Below the pieces are notes generated by a model. That model was not told the DNA's origin, made no database searches, and saw only the letters and a list, made by a program, of their open reading frames with translations. The position numbers and the translations under genes were made by a program. DNA of 64,000 bases, from NCBI GenBank assembly GCA_014155875.1, contig JACEFZ010018162.1, positions 44,286 through 108,285 of the forward strand, given 5' to 3'. Every line of letters starts with the position of its first letter. Within the stretch, counting starts at the first letter, position 1. This DNA comes from Cepaea nemoralis. Its lineage: Eukaryota; Mollusca; Gastropoda; Stylommatophora; Helicidae. This document shows positions 45,431 through 53,849 of the stretch, one piece after another.

Positions 45431-45545
45431 TGGAGAAGGAGCTAAAGGAGCGCTCCTGAAGGAGCGCAAAGGAGCCTGAAGGAGCGGGTCGTGAAGGAGC
45501 GCGAAGGCGTCTGAAGGAGCGGGTTATGTCCGCTCCTTCTGTGGT
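45431..45545. promoter_or_regulatory. Subterminal GGAGCG iterons, left end
   Basis: Just inside a terminal C-run, seven copies of GGAGC (mostly GAAGGAGCG) and inverted copies (GGAGCGCTCC, GTCCGCTCCTTC) crowd into ~115 bp. Iterated subterminal motifs typically bind transposase or replication initiator; that role is inferred. Confidence 0.75.
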
Positions 45546-45755
45546 GTGATATTGACTCCTTCTAACACCTGCCTAGTTGTGTCTTTGGGTTGTTAAGCTC
45601 GGTATTTTTGGCGGGTAAAATTTTTAAAAAAGAAAAAAGTCTGATCTAATGAGCTGGAGGCTCATCATGTGTGTATGTGGCCAGGGTGGAGTGGAAGGAG
45701 CCGGCGTAAATAGTAAGCGCAAAGAAGGTGGTGGTCGGTGGTGCGACGTGTATAG

Positions 45756-45763
45756 TGACGTCA
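45756..45763. promoter_or_regulatory. Consensus CRE TGACGTCA
   Basis: A perfect palindromic CREB/ATF site, conserved in the right arm at 59,507-59,514. Two YY1-like AAGATGGC motifs follow at 46,087 and 46,224. Confidence 0.5.
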
Positions 45764-46228
45764 TCGGTCCCTCGTAGTTGTATGTTTGGGCTTTTAGGGT
45801 CGAATTTTTGGTGGAAAAGTATGGTCTAAGGGGTAGCGGGGGTATTAGGGATGATGTCTCCGCACCTCCTTGTCGCATCTTTACCATGTTAAGATCGCTG
45901 TTTTGGCAGGAAAAGTATGTTTTTTTAATTAAAAAATTAAAAATAATTTAATGTTTTTTAAAATTTTTTAATTTAAAAAAATATTTCAATGGAAAATAAA
46001 AGATATTGGTTAATAGTGGTTGGGCGGGGCATAAAATCTATTATCAAACGGTGTTAGCTCATTAAATGAAAATCTTAAAAAGAGTAAAGATGGCCGCTAG
46101 TTCGTGTTGTAGTGGTATGGCTTAGTGTTATTTGATGTTAAGGGGTGGGTGAGTGAAAGCGTATCTCGATGAGTGCTTCCAAACAATATCATCATAGGTA
46201 TCAGATCGTTAAAGAAACAAGTAAAGAT

Positions 46229-46290
46229 GGCCGTCGGTGTCCTCCGTGGGTGCCGGATTCGAATCCCGGTAGGGAGGTCTAGCGGGGTAG
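46229..46290 (+). other. tRNA-like T-arm segment, left arm
   Basis: GTGCCGGATTCGAATCCCGG resembles a tRNA T-arm with B box. The right-arm counterpart (58,998-59,035) keeps the canonical GGGTTCGAATCCC, so the left copy has mutated. Acceptor strands are not recognisable. Confidence 0.45.
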
Positions 46291-46374
46291 AAGAAATATT
46301 GATAATGTTTTTGTTACTTAGTTGTGATGGCGATATCTGGTGGTAGTAATAGGCTATGTGTAGCAAAGGAGAGG

Positions 46375-46450
46375 TGGTGTGTTGGTTGAAGCTTAGGTGC
46401 TGCCCCAGACGAGGTGACAGGGTCGAATCTCGGTGTTGTGCCACTGGTAA
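46375..46450 (+). other. tRNA-like segment, left arm
   Basis: TTGGTTGAAGCTTAGG and CAGGGTCGAATCTCGG lie in A-box/B-box spacing. It is repeated in the right arm at about 58,825-58,900 with small changes. Confidence 0.4.
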
Positions 46451-46620
46451 GGGTAATAGGCCCCAGCGTGTGGGGTGTCTAGATGGTCATACGGGTTATG
46501 ATTAGGGACGGTTTGTCTCTCCGTATCGCTGTGTCCACAAGTCCAATGGGGAAAACAGGCAGCCGATTTCACCTTTGTACCCACGAGTCACAAAATATAA
46601 CCTAACTTAAAAATCAGAAT

Positions 46621-46806
46621 ATGATTCATAACCTCAACAGGTGTTGCCAAAAATCAGTACTCATTTTCATAACGGCTAATCCAGGGGCTTATCGTCGTCG
46701 TAATGAAGTAGGTCGTTTATTAATGTTATTGATGTATCCGCCATGGCAAATAGTTCGCAAGATTAATAAAAGTTCATATAATGTCGATAGAGGATTAAGA
46801 GCTTAA
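46621..46806 (+). CDS. Hypothetical 61-residue ORF, identical in both arms
   Basis: The ATG-started frame MIHNLNRCCQKS... with an Arg-rich middle (AYRRRNEVGRLL) and a basic C terminus has exactly the same translation in the right arm (58,465-58,650, minus). There is no known motif or signal peptide, and no promoter element was recognised nearby. Identity over a short stretch of ~1% divergent arms is weak evidence, so coding status is uncertain. Confidence 0.3.
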   Translation: MIHNLNRCCQKSVLIFITANPGAYRRRNEVGRLLMLLMYPPWQIVRKINKSSYNVDRGLRA

Positions 46807-46934
46807 CACCTATTGTCAGGCCATCCACAGAAAATCAATACCGCCACGCTAGATTCGTCTCATAATTGCGACCAGTGGCTTATAGATATAACCGTTATTG
46901 CAGACGCAGCTGTGTGCAGACTAATCTACCAGGT

Positions 46935-46974
46935 CACGTGGTCTAGGCCATATCGACAAAAACGGGGTATAAAT
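46935..46974 (+). promoter_or_regulatory. Palindromic E-box plus TATA box, upstream promoter candidate
   Basis: GGTCACGTGGTC (E-box CACGTG at 46,935-46,940) is followed 28 bp later by GGGGTATAAATGC (TATA at 46,968). The arrangement recalls a USF-driven TATA promoter; it lies ~180 bp upstream of the 183-codon gene and is conserved in the right arm (E-box 58,330-58,335). Confidence 0.5.
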
Positions 46975-47078
46975 GCTAAGGAATATTCACTGTACAAAAC
47001 AGTTTCTACCAGCCGATCAGAGCGAGGAAACCAGACAGGACAACCTCTTGATACGAGTCCACAGCAGCAGATATCGTG

Positions 47079-47086
47079 TATAAAAG
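47079..47086 (+). promoter_or_regulatory. TATA box of the 183-codon gene
   Basis: GTATAAAAGAC stands 69 bp upstream of the ATG, placing a start site near 47,110. The same box is at 58,184-58,191 on the right arm. Confidence 0.65.
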
Positions 47087-47147
47087 ACGACCAGCCTATA
47101 TCATATAGAACTACCGCTCTCTGACAACACCAAAAACAGAGCTCACC

Positions 47148-47166
47148 ATGTGGCAAAGCATTAATG
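47148..47166 (+). CDS. Exon 1 of the 183-codon palindrome gene, left arm
   Basis: ATG in the context ACC-ATG-T begins MWQSIN and a split codon, then AATG|GTAAGT, a consensus donor. The exon is too short to appear as an ORF by itself. The 228-bp intron (47,167-47,394) ends TTGGGTAG. Phase 1 matches exon 2 exactly, and both splice sites are conserved in the right arm, which supports the model. Confidence 0.75.
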
Positions 47167-47394
47167 GTAAGTTGGACTTTGATAAATCTTTCACATTTTT
47201 GTTATGTTTAATCACATCGACACGTCGGTAACCCAACAATACTAGTATAATACAGGGGATATATAGACCTAGACGTATATAACAGCTGAGGAAACAACAA
47301 TATAGATTCGTAACAGCTCATATTAGGCTGTGTCAAAACGATGTGAACATAGCGTTACGGTGGTACCTTAATATACACTAGTAGTATTGGGTAG

Positions 47395-47927
47395 TCGTAT
47401 GGGAACTGGTGGGGGTCTACATGCCCATGTTCGCTATGACATTACGGTCTTTTAAAAATGAGGGGGTCATATCCGATCCAGAGCTAATAATGATATTAGG
47501 TGTTCCCTGTACAGATGGTATAGTACCTTATTTTTATCTATGTTTTACAGATACGGATGACCAGGAAGTCCTAATTCGGAAACTGTGGGGTCTATTAAGA
47601 GCGGAATCACACAGCGATTGCCTGGACTGCGCTATTCGCAATATGCAGCAAGCCCAGCCACTCATGGATTCGCTTATGGAGTCTTGGGTTAAAAGAGATA
47701 GTTTTTATGATCTAGTAAAGTGTCGACTGCAGTCTGTACTACAAGAACACTTTACCAAGGAGGACATAAGCACGCTAAGTCTCAGTAGACTTGAGGCATG
47801 TCTCCACGAATATAACGACGAACACGCAACTCCCGAGCCCTCGCCAACCAACAACGAACGTCCATCGCCACCAACATCACCGACCTCATTAACGTTCAGT
47901 CAATCCACACTGGTGGATGGGTGGTAA
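47395..47927 (+). CDS. Exon 2 of the 183-codon palindrome gene, unknown function
   Basis: It continues the phase-1 codon into VVWELVGVYMPMFAMTLRSF and runs to TAA at 47,925-47,927, 183 codons in total with exon 1. The body (~residues 10-140) is predicted mostly helical from its residue pattern, with Cys at PCTDG and DCLDC. The last 35 residues are a Pro/Ser/Thr-rich tail (TPEPSPTNNERPSPP). There is no signal peptide and no catalytic motif that I recognise. The right-arm copy is intact with only about three residue changes (D/N, S/P, S/I), so the frame has survived in both arms. It has its own TATA box and lies upstream of the zinc-finger gene on the same strand. It could be a regulatory or structural protein of the parent replicon; the function is unknown. 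Confidence 0.75.
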
Positions 47928-48265
47928 ACGGCTACATTTAGGTCGTCAATAACGGAACAAAGCTCAATATAAATATACGTCGTTGTAGTGTTCTGTCTTC
48001 TCACGGTGTGTTTCATAGGGGTGGATACAGAGTGGTATATCACTCGAATGATCGTTTACTGACACAAACACCCCACATTCATCAGGGCTCTCACTAGTGG
48101 TAAATCGATGTCTCCTAGTGTGAAAGGCGTGAATATCAGCGCACAACCTATCACAGTGTTGTGACCAAGTGCAACTGTTATTATTCGTGAAGAACACAGA
48201 CTAAGCAAGCGTTATAAGTTCGGTGACATTGGTATCAATTCCACATTTGGTCAACAAGAAAAAAG

Positions 48266-48680
48266 ATGTCTACGCCACCAACAGACTCTCATCAGGTTGC
48301 CCTAAGACCGGTTGTCACTAAAAATTATACACTGAACCAAGAAAGAATAGTTAGGAACAAAAGCAACAGAGATGCAAGCAGGCGGGTGTACTCGTTAAAC
48401 GTACATACTCCGGTCAATGTGGTGCTATAACATTTGACAGTACAAGTCACTATGAGTCGTTTTGACCCCGTATGTTTAGCTATTACAAGAGGCAACGCAT
48501 TGAAACCAAACAAGACCTGAATGGGATACATGTTGAAGAACTGTTGTCAACACCGTTGGCTAAACTCCATATGCAACACAGGACATATGAAACGTTTTCG
48601 CTCAAGGAAAGATTGCCAATATTAATTCTTGGTTAGAAATAGACGTGATCGAACTTGAAGGACGCGATACAGACGAGTAG
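48266..48680 (+). pseudogene. Decayed small gene of the palindrome, left arm
   Basis: Three consecutive coding-looking pieces lie in different frames: an ATG frame at 48,266-48,430 (54 codons, starts MSTPPTDSHQVALRP), another at 48,472-48,636 (54 codons, starts MFSYYKRQRIETKQ) and an overlapping piece ending DTDE at the stop 48,678-48,680. A stop and frame changes separate them, and the same breaks are present in the right arm, so they predate the palindrome or are systematic sequence errors. The minus-strand 68-codon frame over the same bases has a hydrophobic end but runs against the gene direction and is less likely. Confidence 0.4.
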
Positions 48681-48945
48681 ACACACAAACAACCTGCCCG
48701 AGTCAAAGATATGATCGGTCAGTAGATCAGTAAACAACTTGAACATTAAAATATTCTTGGACACTAAAAATTGTTGTATTTGCTGTTTTCACAGGTGTGG
48801 TAAACTGATCAACTAGGTGAAATATAAAGACTCTGGCTTCTCGAGGTCAAACAGCTACTAAGTCACTGAAATATACAGACCGTGTACCAAGCTACTGCTA
48901 TCAACCAACTAGTATCAAGATATAGTATTGGCACCCAGAAGCATT

Positions 48946-49344
48946 ATGCCCACTCCTAAGAAAGAAGGCTACTTGTGTATCACCTGTGGGAAAGTATTTA
49001 CTGAAAAATACAATCTCACACGTCACGCTAATACAGTTCACAATTCCACAACCCACAAATGTCACAGCTGTGGGCGTTTGTATCAACGAAAAGACAATTT
49101 ACAACGTCATATAAGAATACAACATCACACACCCTTAGACACCTCTCAAGCAGGGAAAAACACTACTGCTCACATAGTAACAGAGGAAACGGATATCCAA
49201 CAAAAAGATAGAACCAAATTGACAGCCCTTAGGAATTACTGCAAGGCGCTGTCGATCATGTTACCCAACCAGGTATTCGTATTAGAAAAAAGAGAAGACC
49301 AACAACAATGGGTGCTCATGGACACGTATGATATTAGCGACTGA
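48946..49344 (+). CDS. Two-finger C2H2 zinc-finger protein, left arm
   Basis: The ATG at 48,946 opens 132 codons: a basic lead (MPTPKKEG), then YLCITCGKVFTEKYNLTRHA.TVH and HKCHSCGRLYQRKDNLQRHI.IQH. These are two classical C2H2 fingers (C-x2-C-x12-H-x4-H spacing) joined by a short linker. The remaining ~65 residues are a non-finger domain with a helical stretch around ALRNYCKAL and an acidic end. ATTAAA, a poly-A signal variant, occurs 37 bp after the stop (49,381). Two-finger proteins of this size are usually DNA-binding regulators; the target may be the element's own ends. Upstream in-frame codons lack ATG. The right-arm copy has a nonsense codon. Confidence 0.85.
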   Translation: MPTPKKEGYLCITCGKVFTEKYNLTRHANTVHNSTTHKCHSCGRLYQRKDNLQRHIRIQHHTPLDTSQAGKNTTAHIVTEETDIQQKDRTKLTALRNYCKALSIMLPNQVFVLEKREDQQQWVLMDTYDISD

Positions 49345-49659
49345 CTACTCAGACAAGTGTATACCACTGGGTGATTGAAAATTAAAAGAGAAAACAAATG
49401 AAAATCTATGTTTTTGTTATTTGATTTGTATCATTTTTGTAAACATTTGTCCGTTTGTACTTGTGACATTCTTCTGGTGTACTTGGGTCGTTGGCAGATA
49501 TTTGTGTATTTGTACTTTTGTGGTATTGTACTTGTGTATGTGATTCTGTCTCGTTATACCAATGTGTATTTATTCCTGTCTCTCTGTCCCAATGTGTACT
49601 TGTCGTCCACTGTGTGCATGTCTCGTTTATTATTGTTTGTGTGCATCAATTGTTCCACA
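49345..49659. other. 3' flank of the zinc-finger gene
   Basis: A GT-rich stretch of 'cttgtgtatttg'-like repeats, open in several frames by composition. No gene is claimed. Confidence 0.4.
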
Positions 49660-49712
49660 ACCAACATTTCACATCCAGACAAAAGTACAGGTTCTATGTA
49701 CCACTCCAACAG
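49660..49712 (-). mobile_element. LINE-A scrap inside the left arm
   Basis: The minus strand reads WYIEPVLLSGCEM, the landmark of host LINE-A. It marks where the arm changes from virus-like to host-like DNA. Mirrored at 55,560-55,612. Confidence 0.7.
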
Positions 49713-51425
49713 TCAAATAAGAAAAACTGTTAGCCAAACTGACAAAACAGTTGGCCAAAATAAGAAACGCCTCGACCAATACTATAAAAAGTAGGAAAAA
49801 TTGTAACCAAACTAATTAAAAATGTTGACAAAAATAGGAAATAGCTCGACAAAACTTATGAAAAGTAGGAAAATTGTTCGTCAAATGTGAAAAATATTGA
49901 GCAAGTAGGAAATCATGTTAACCAAAGGTGAAAACTATTGACCAAGTAAAGAAACCTCTCGGCCAAACTCATAAAAAGGTAGGAAACTTTGTTAACCAAA
50001 TGGGAAAAATTGTGGCCAAATACAGAAATATCTCGACCAAACTAATAAACATTAGCAAAATGTGCTAGCCAAAGGTGAAAAATATTGGTCAAGTAAAGAA
50101 ATATCTCATCCGAATTTATAACAAGTAAGAAAACATGCTAGTAAAATCAAGAAATATGTCGACCGAAGTAATACAATAGGCAAAACGATGGACAAGCTTA
50201 TAAAGATGTCGACCGTTATAAGAATATGTGTTACCCAAATTAGGAAAAATATTGCCCAAATACAGAAATATCTCGACCAAACTAATAAACATTAGGAAAA
50301 TGTGCTAGCCAAAGGTGAAAAATATTGGTCAAGTAAAGAAATATCTCATCCGAATTTATAACAAGTAAGAAAACATGCTAGTAAAATCAAGAAATATGTC
50401 GACCGAAGTAATACAATAGGCAAAACGATGGACAAGCTTATAAAGATGTCGACCGTTATAAGAATATGTGTTACCCAAATTAGGAAAAATATTGCCCAAA
50501 TACAGAAATATCTCGACCAAACTAATAAACATTAGGAAAATGTGCTAGCCAAAGGTGAAAAATATTGGTCAAGTAAAGAAATATCTCATCCGAATTTATA
50601 ACAAGTAAGAAAACATGCTAGTAAAATCAAGAAATATGTCGACCGAAGTAATACAATAGGCAAAACGATGGACAAGCTTATAAAGATGTCGACCGTTATA
50701 AGAATATGTGTTACCCAAATTAGGAAAAATATTGCCCAAGTTTTGAAATATCTCGACCAAACTTACAAACAATAGGAAAATATGTCGACTACAGTAGGAA
50801 TATTTGTTAGTCAAAGATGAAAAATAGTGGCCAAGTAAAGAAATATCGCATGCAAACTTTTTAAAATGTATGAAAATGTGTTAGCCAAAAGTGAAAACTG
50901 TTGACAAGTAAAGAAACTTCTCGGCCAAACTCATAAAAAAGTAGGAAACTTTGTTAACCAAATGTGAAAAAATATTGTTCCAAGTAAAGACAGGTTTCAA
51001 CTAATCTTATAAATATATCGCCCAAACTGATAAACATTAGGAAAATGTGTTAACCAAATGGGAAAAATATTGACCAAGTGAAGAAATATCTCAACCATAC
51101 TTATGAAAAGGAGGAAAATGTGTTAACCTAATGGAAAAAACATTGGTGAAGTGAAGAAATATCTCATCCATTCTTATAAAAAGTAGGAAAATGTGTTAAT
51201 CTAAGGAGAAAAATATTGACCAATTAAAGACAAATTTACACCAAACTTATGAAAAGTAGGAAAATTTGTTAACCAAAGGGGAAAAAAATATGGGGTAAAC
51301 TATGAAATATGTTGACCCAAGTAAGAAAATGTTAGCCAAAGGGGGGAAAATGTTGGCCAAAACATGAAACATATTAACCAAACTTATAAATATCTCGTGT
51401 AAACTTTTAAATAAGTAGGAAAAAA
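49713..51425. repeat. Minisatellite of the left arm with 240-bp higher-order unit
   Basis: Variants of 'ggaaaatgtgttagccaaa', 'gtgaaaaatattggccaagt' and 'aagaaatatctcgaccaaac' repeat throughout. Between about 50,016 and 50,738 three copies of a 240-bp higher-order unit are almost identical (for example 50,101, 50,341 and 50,581 start the same). Mirrored at 53,850-55,560. Confidence 0.9.
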
Positions 51426-51710
51426 AAAATATTGCTTCTGTAGTTATGTCAAAAGTATCTTGAACTTTTATCTGAACAGACATTTCACAAGACATAATTA
51501 TCAACGTCATCACTTTCCCTCTTTTACATTACCGAAAGTTTCAACTTACCATTCCAACGTATCTGCTAAAGACGCACTTATACATACTAATCACCCATCT
51601 CTTCACACTCTTTGTTCTTTCTTTCTAACACAATGTGTCTCTGTCTTTCATAGATAACTTCACAACTTGTCCATGTCACATCACCAAGATACTCCAAACC
51701 TTCGTTGCAC

Positions 51711-52058
51711 ATGAGTTCTAATGAAACAGTCATAACAACATTTATGGTAATGCAATCTGTGGCTCCACCTGGGATAGTTTCAATATCATCTGAGTATTCA
51801 TCAGCAAAGAGCTATTACCCATGGCTGACATCTTCAACTTTCTATACCACAATGACTTCTACACTAACCTTCCATTGTTCCATCTTTCAACAATACAAAG
51901 GGTGGTGTCGAAGTTTAGCTAACATAACATTTTGTACTTTGTCCACCGCTTTCACACTTTGTCATTTCACAGCTGCAATAACGACAAGTCTGCAACCAAC
52001 ACTGTCTGTTATGAAGTCGACCTTTCTTAAAACCACGTCTGTCTTAATGAGCCCTTGA
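51711..52058 (+). pseudogene. Open frame broken by one base in the left arm
   Basis: The frame starting MSSNETVITTFMVMQSVAPP is Ser/Thr-rich and stops at 52,058 after an extra C in 'gagcccttgaa' (52,051-52,057). The mirror copy lacks that C and stays open for 165 codons. There is no known motif, so it may not be a gene. Confidence 0.3.
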
Positions 52059-52254
52059 ATACCCTCTACCAGATCTTATAACCGACTTTCAACGTTTCAT
52101 ACCAAATAACATTAACACTCTCTTAGATTACAGAACAACCGATTTTCTGCTGACTAGGCAGGTTTCCCAATCTAATGGAGATACATCACCTGTCCCCCTA
52201 ACATACTAGGTGGTATTCTAGACAAGAAATATGGTCATCAACCATCACCCCTAA

Positions 52255-52393
52255 GAAGAACTTGAAAACAGCAACAGAGATTGGGTTCCCGAGACGAATT
52301 CCTTGGACTACCAGAGTAACTGACGCTGATCGCCTAAAAGAGCCTACAAAACATAGAGCCTTATATACATCAAATACAACAAACTCTTTCTTA
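52255..52393 (+). mobile_element. LINE-A scrap inside the left arm
   Basis: The plus strand reads FPRRIPWTTRVTDADRLKEP, homologous to the FLRRMLRIPWTARVT segment of host LINE-A. It is the part of the LINE that would follow the scrap at 49,660 but is in the opposite orientation. Mirrored at about 52,881-53,019. Confidence 0.8.
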
Positions 52394-52481
52394 CTAACCC
52401 TAACCCTAACTATACATCATCTAACCCTAACACTAACCCTAACCCCTAAACCTAACTTTAACCCCTAACCCTAACCCTAAC
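52394..52481. repeat. Degenerate telomeric repeat, CCCTAA strand (left arm)
   Basis: About twelve CCCTAA-like units with variants (AACACTAACC, CCCCTAAACC) are broken by 'ctatacatcat'. With the mirror at 52,793-52,880 the order is CCCTAA...centre...TTAGGG. Confidence 0.9.
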
Positions 52482-52596
52482 TATACATCAATCACAACAA
52501 ATTCTTTCTTAAGAGACATAGATACAAACCAGTGTCAGAAATGTGACAAGTTAAAATTTAATTAAATTTTAAAACTAATAAATCGCAATTTTATTG

Positions 52597-52677
52597 CCCG
52601 CTTCACTTAATATACAGATATAGCCTAAGTATAGGTGTAAGTTAGGTATAGGACGTATATCGAGCTTACATCTTGCA
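52597..52677. other. 81-bp unpaired centre of the palindrome
   Basis: AT-rich, non-palindromic. The arm ends on both sides are 'gcaattttattg' and its complement; inside lies 'ataggtgtaagttaggtata'. It is the only unique sequence of the element. Confidence 0.9.
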
Positions 52678-52792
52678 CAATAAAATTGCGATTTATTAGT
52701 TTTAAAATTTAATTAAATTTTAACTTGTCACATTTCTGACACTGGTTTGTATTTATGTCTCTTAAGAAAGAATTTGTTGTGATTGATGTATA

Positions 52793-52880
52793 GTTAGGGT
52801 TAGGGTTAGGGGTTAAAGTTAGGGTTAGGGGTTAGGGTTAGTGTTAGGGTTAGATGATGTATAGTTAGGGTTAGGGTTAG
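52793..52880. repeat. Degenerate telomeric repeat, TTAGGG strand (right arm)
   Basis: Mirror of 52,394-52,481 with the same variant units in the same order. Confidence 0.9.
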
Positions 52881-53019
52881 TAAGAAAGAGTTTGTTGTAT
52901 TTGATGTATATAAGGCTCTATGTTTTGTAGGCTCTTTTAGGCGATCAGCGTCAGTTACTCTGATAGTCCAAGGAATTCGTCTCGGGAACCCAATCTCTGT
53001 TGCTGTTTTCAAGTTCTTC
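52881..53019 (-). mobile_element. LINE-A scrap, right arm
   Basis: Mirror of 52,255-52,393, one residue different (WTI versus WTT). Confidence 0.8.
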
Positions 53020-53064
53020 TTAGGGGTGATGGTTGATGACCATATTTCTTGTCTAGAATACCAC

Positions 53065-53562
53065 CTAGTATGTTAGGGGGACAGGTGATGTATCTCCATT
53101 AGATTGGGAAACCTGCCTAGTCAGCAGAAAATCGGTTGTTCTGTAATCTAAGAGAGTGTTAATGTTATTTGGTATGAAACGTTGAAAGTCGGTTATAAGA
53201 TCTGGTAGAGGGTATTCAAGGCTCATTAAGACAGACGTGGTTTTAAGAAAGGTCGACTTCATAACAGACAGTGTTGGTTGCAGACTTGTCGTTATTGCAG
53301 CTGTGAAATGACAAAGTGTGAAAGCGGTGGACAAAGTACAAAATGTTATGTTAGCTAAACTTCGACACCACCCTTTGTATTGTTGAAAGATGGAACAATG
53401 GAAGGTTAGTGTAGAAGTCATTGTGGTATAGAAAGTTGAAGATGTCAGCCATGGGTAATAGCTCTTTGCTGATGAATACTCAGATGATATTGAAACTATC
53501 CCAGGTGGAGCCACAGATTGCATTACCATAAATGTTGTTATGACTGTTTCATTAGAACTCAT
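53065..53562 (-). CDS. Hypothetical 165-codon ORF, open only in the right arm
   Basis: ATG at 53,562, Ser/Thr-rich N-terminal half and a C-terminal part ITDFQRFIPNNINTLLDYRT. It is the unbroken mirror of 51,711-52,058. No known domain; the opposite strand is also partly open, so coding status is doubtful. Confidence 0.3.
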   Translation of the reverse strand: MSSNETVITTFMVMQSVAPPGIVSISSEYSSAKSYYPWLTSSTFYTTMTSTLTFHCSIFQQYKGWCRSLANITFCTLSTAFTLCHFTAAITTSLQPTLSVMKSTFLKTTSVLMSLEYPLPDLITDFQRFIPNNINTLLDYRTTDFLLTRQVSQSNGDTSPVPLTY

Positions 53563-53849
53563 GTGCAACGAAGGTTTGGAGTATCTTGGTGATGTGACAT
53601 GGACAAGTTGTGAAGTTATCTATGAAAGACAGAGACACATTGTGTTAGAAAGAAAGAACAAAGAGTGTGAAGAGATGGGTGATTAGTATGTATAAGTGCG
53701 TCTTTAGCAGATACGTTGGAATGGTAAGTTGAAACTTTCGGTAATGTAAAAGAGGGAAAGTGATGACGTTGATAATTATGTCTTGTGAAATGTCTGTTCA
53801 GATAAAAGTTCAAGATACTTTTGACATAACTACAGAAGCAATATTTTTT

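Noticed and set aside
46813..47124. 103-codon plus ORF upstream of the 183-codon gene
   Set aside because: It overlaps both TATA boxes and the E-box, and the right-arm copy is frame-shifted by one base; it is more likely promoter DNA.
47964..48197. 77-codon minus ORF, present in both arms
   Set aside because: It has no ATG (only GTG), a stop lies directly upstream, it runs against the arm gene direction, and there is no motif.
48325..48531. 68-codon ORF with hydrophobic end, identical in both arms
   Set aside because: It is antisense to better supported plus-strand frames; mirrored identity follows from arm similarity and is not evidence of coding.
49408..49794. 128-codon ORF after the zinc-finger gene
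   Set aside because: GT-rich simple composition open in two frames and overlapping a LINE scrap.
52394..52880. Ancient chromosome end-to-end fusion
   Set aside because: The repeat orientation is CCCTAA...TTAGGG, the reverse of a fusion.
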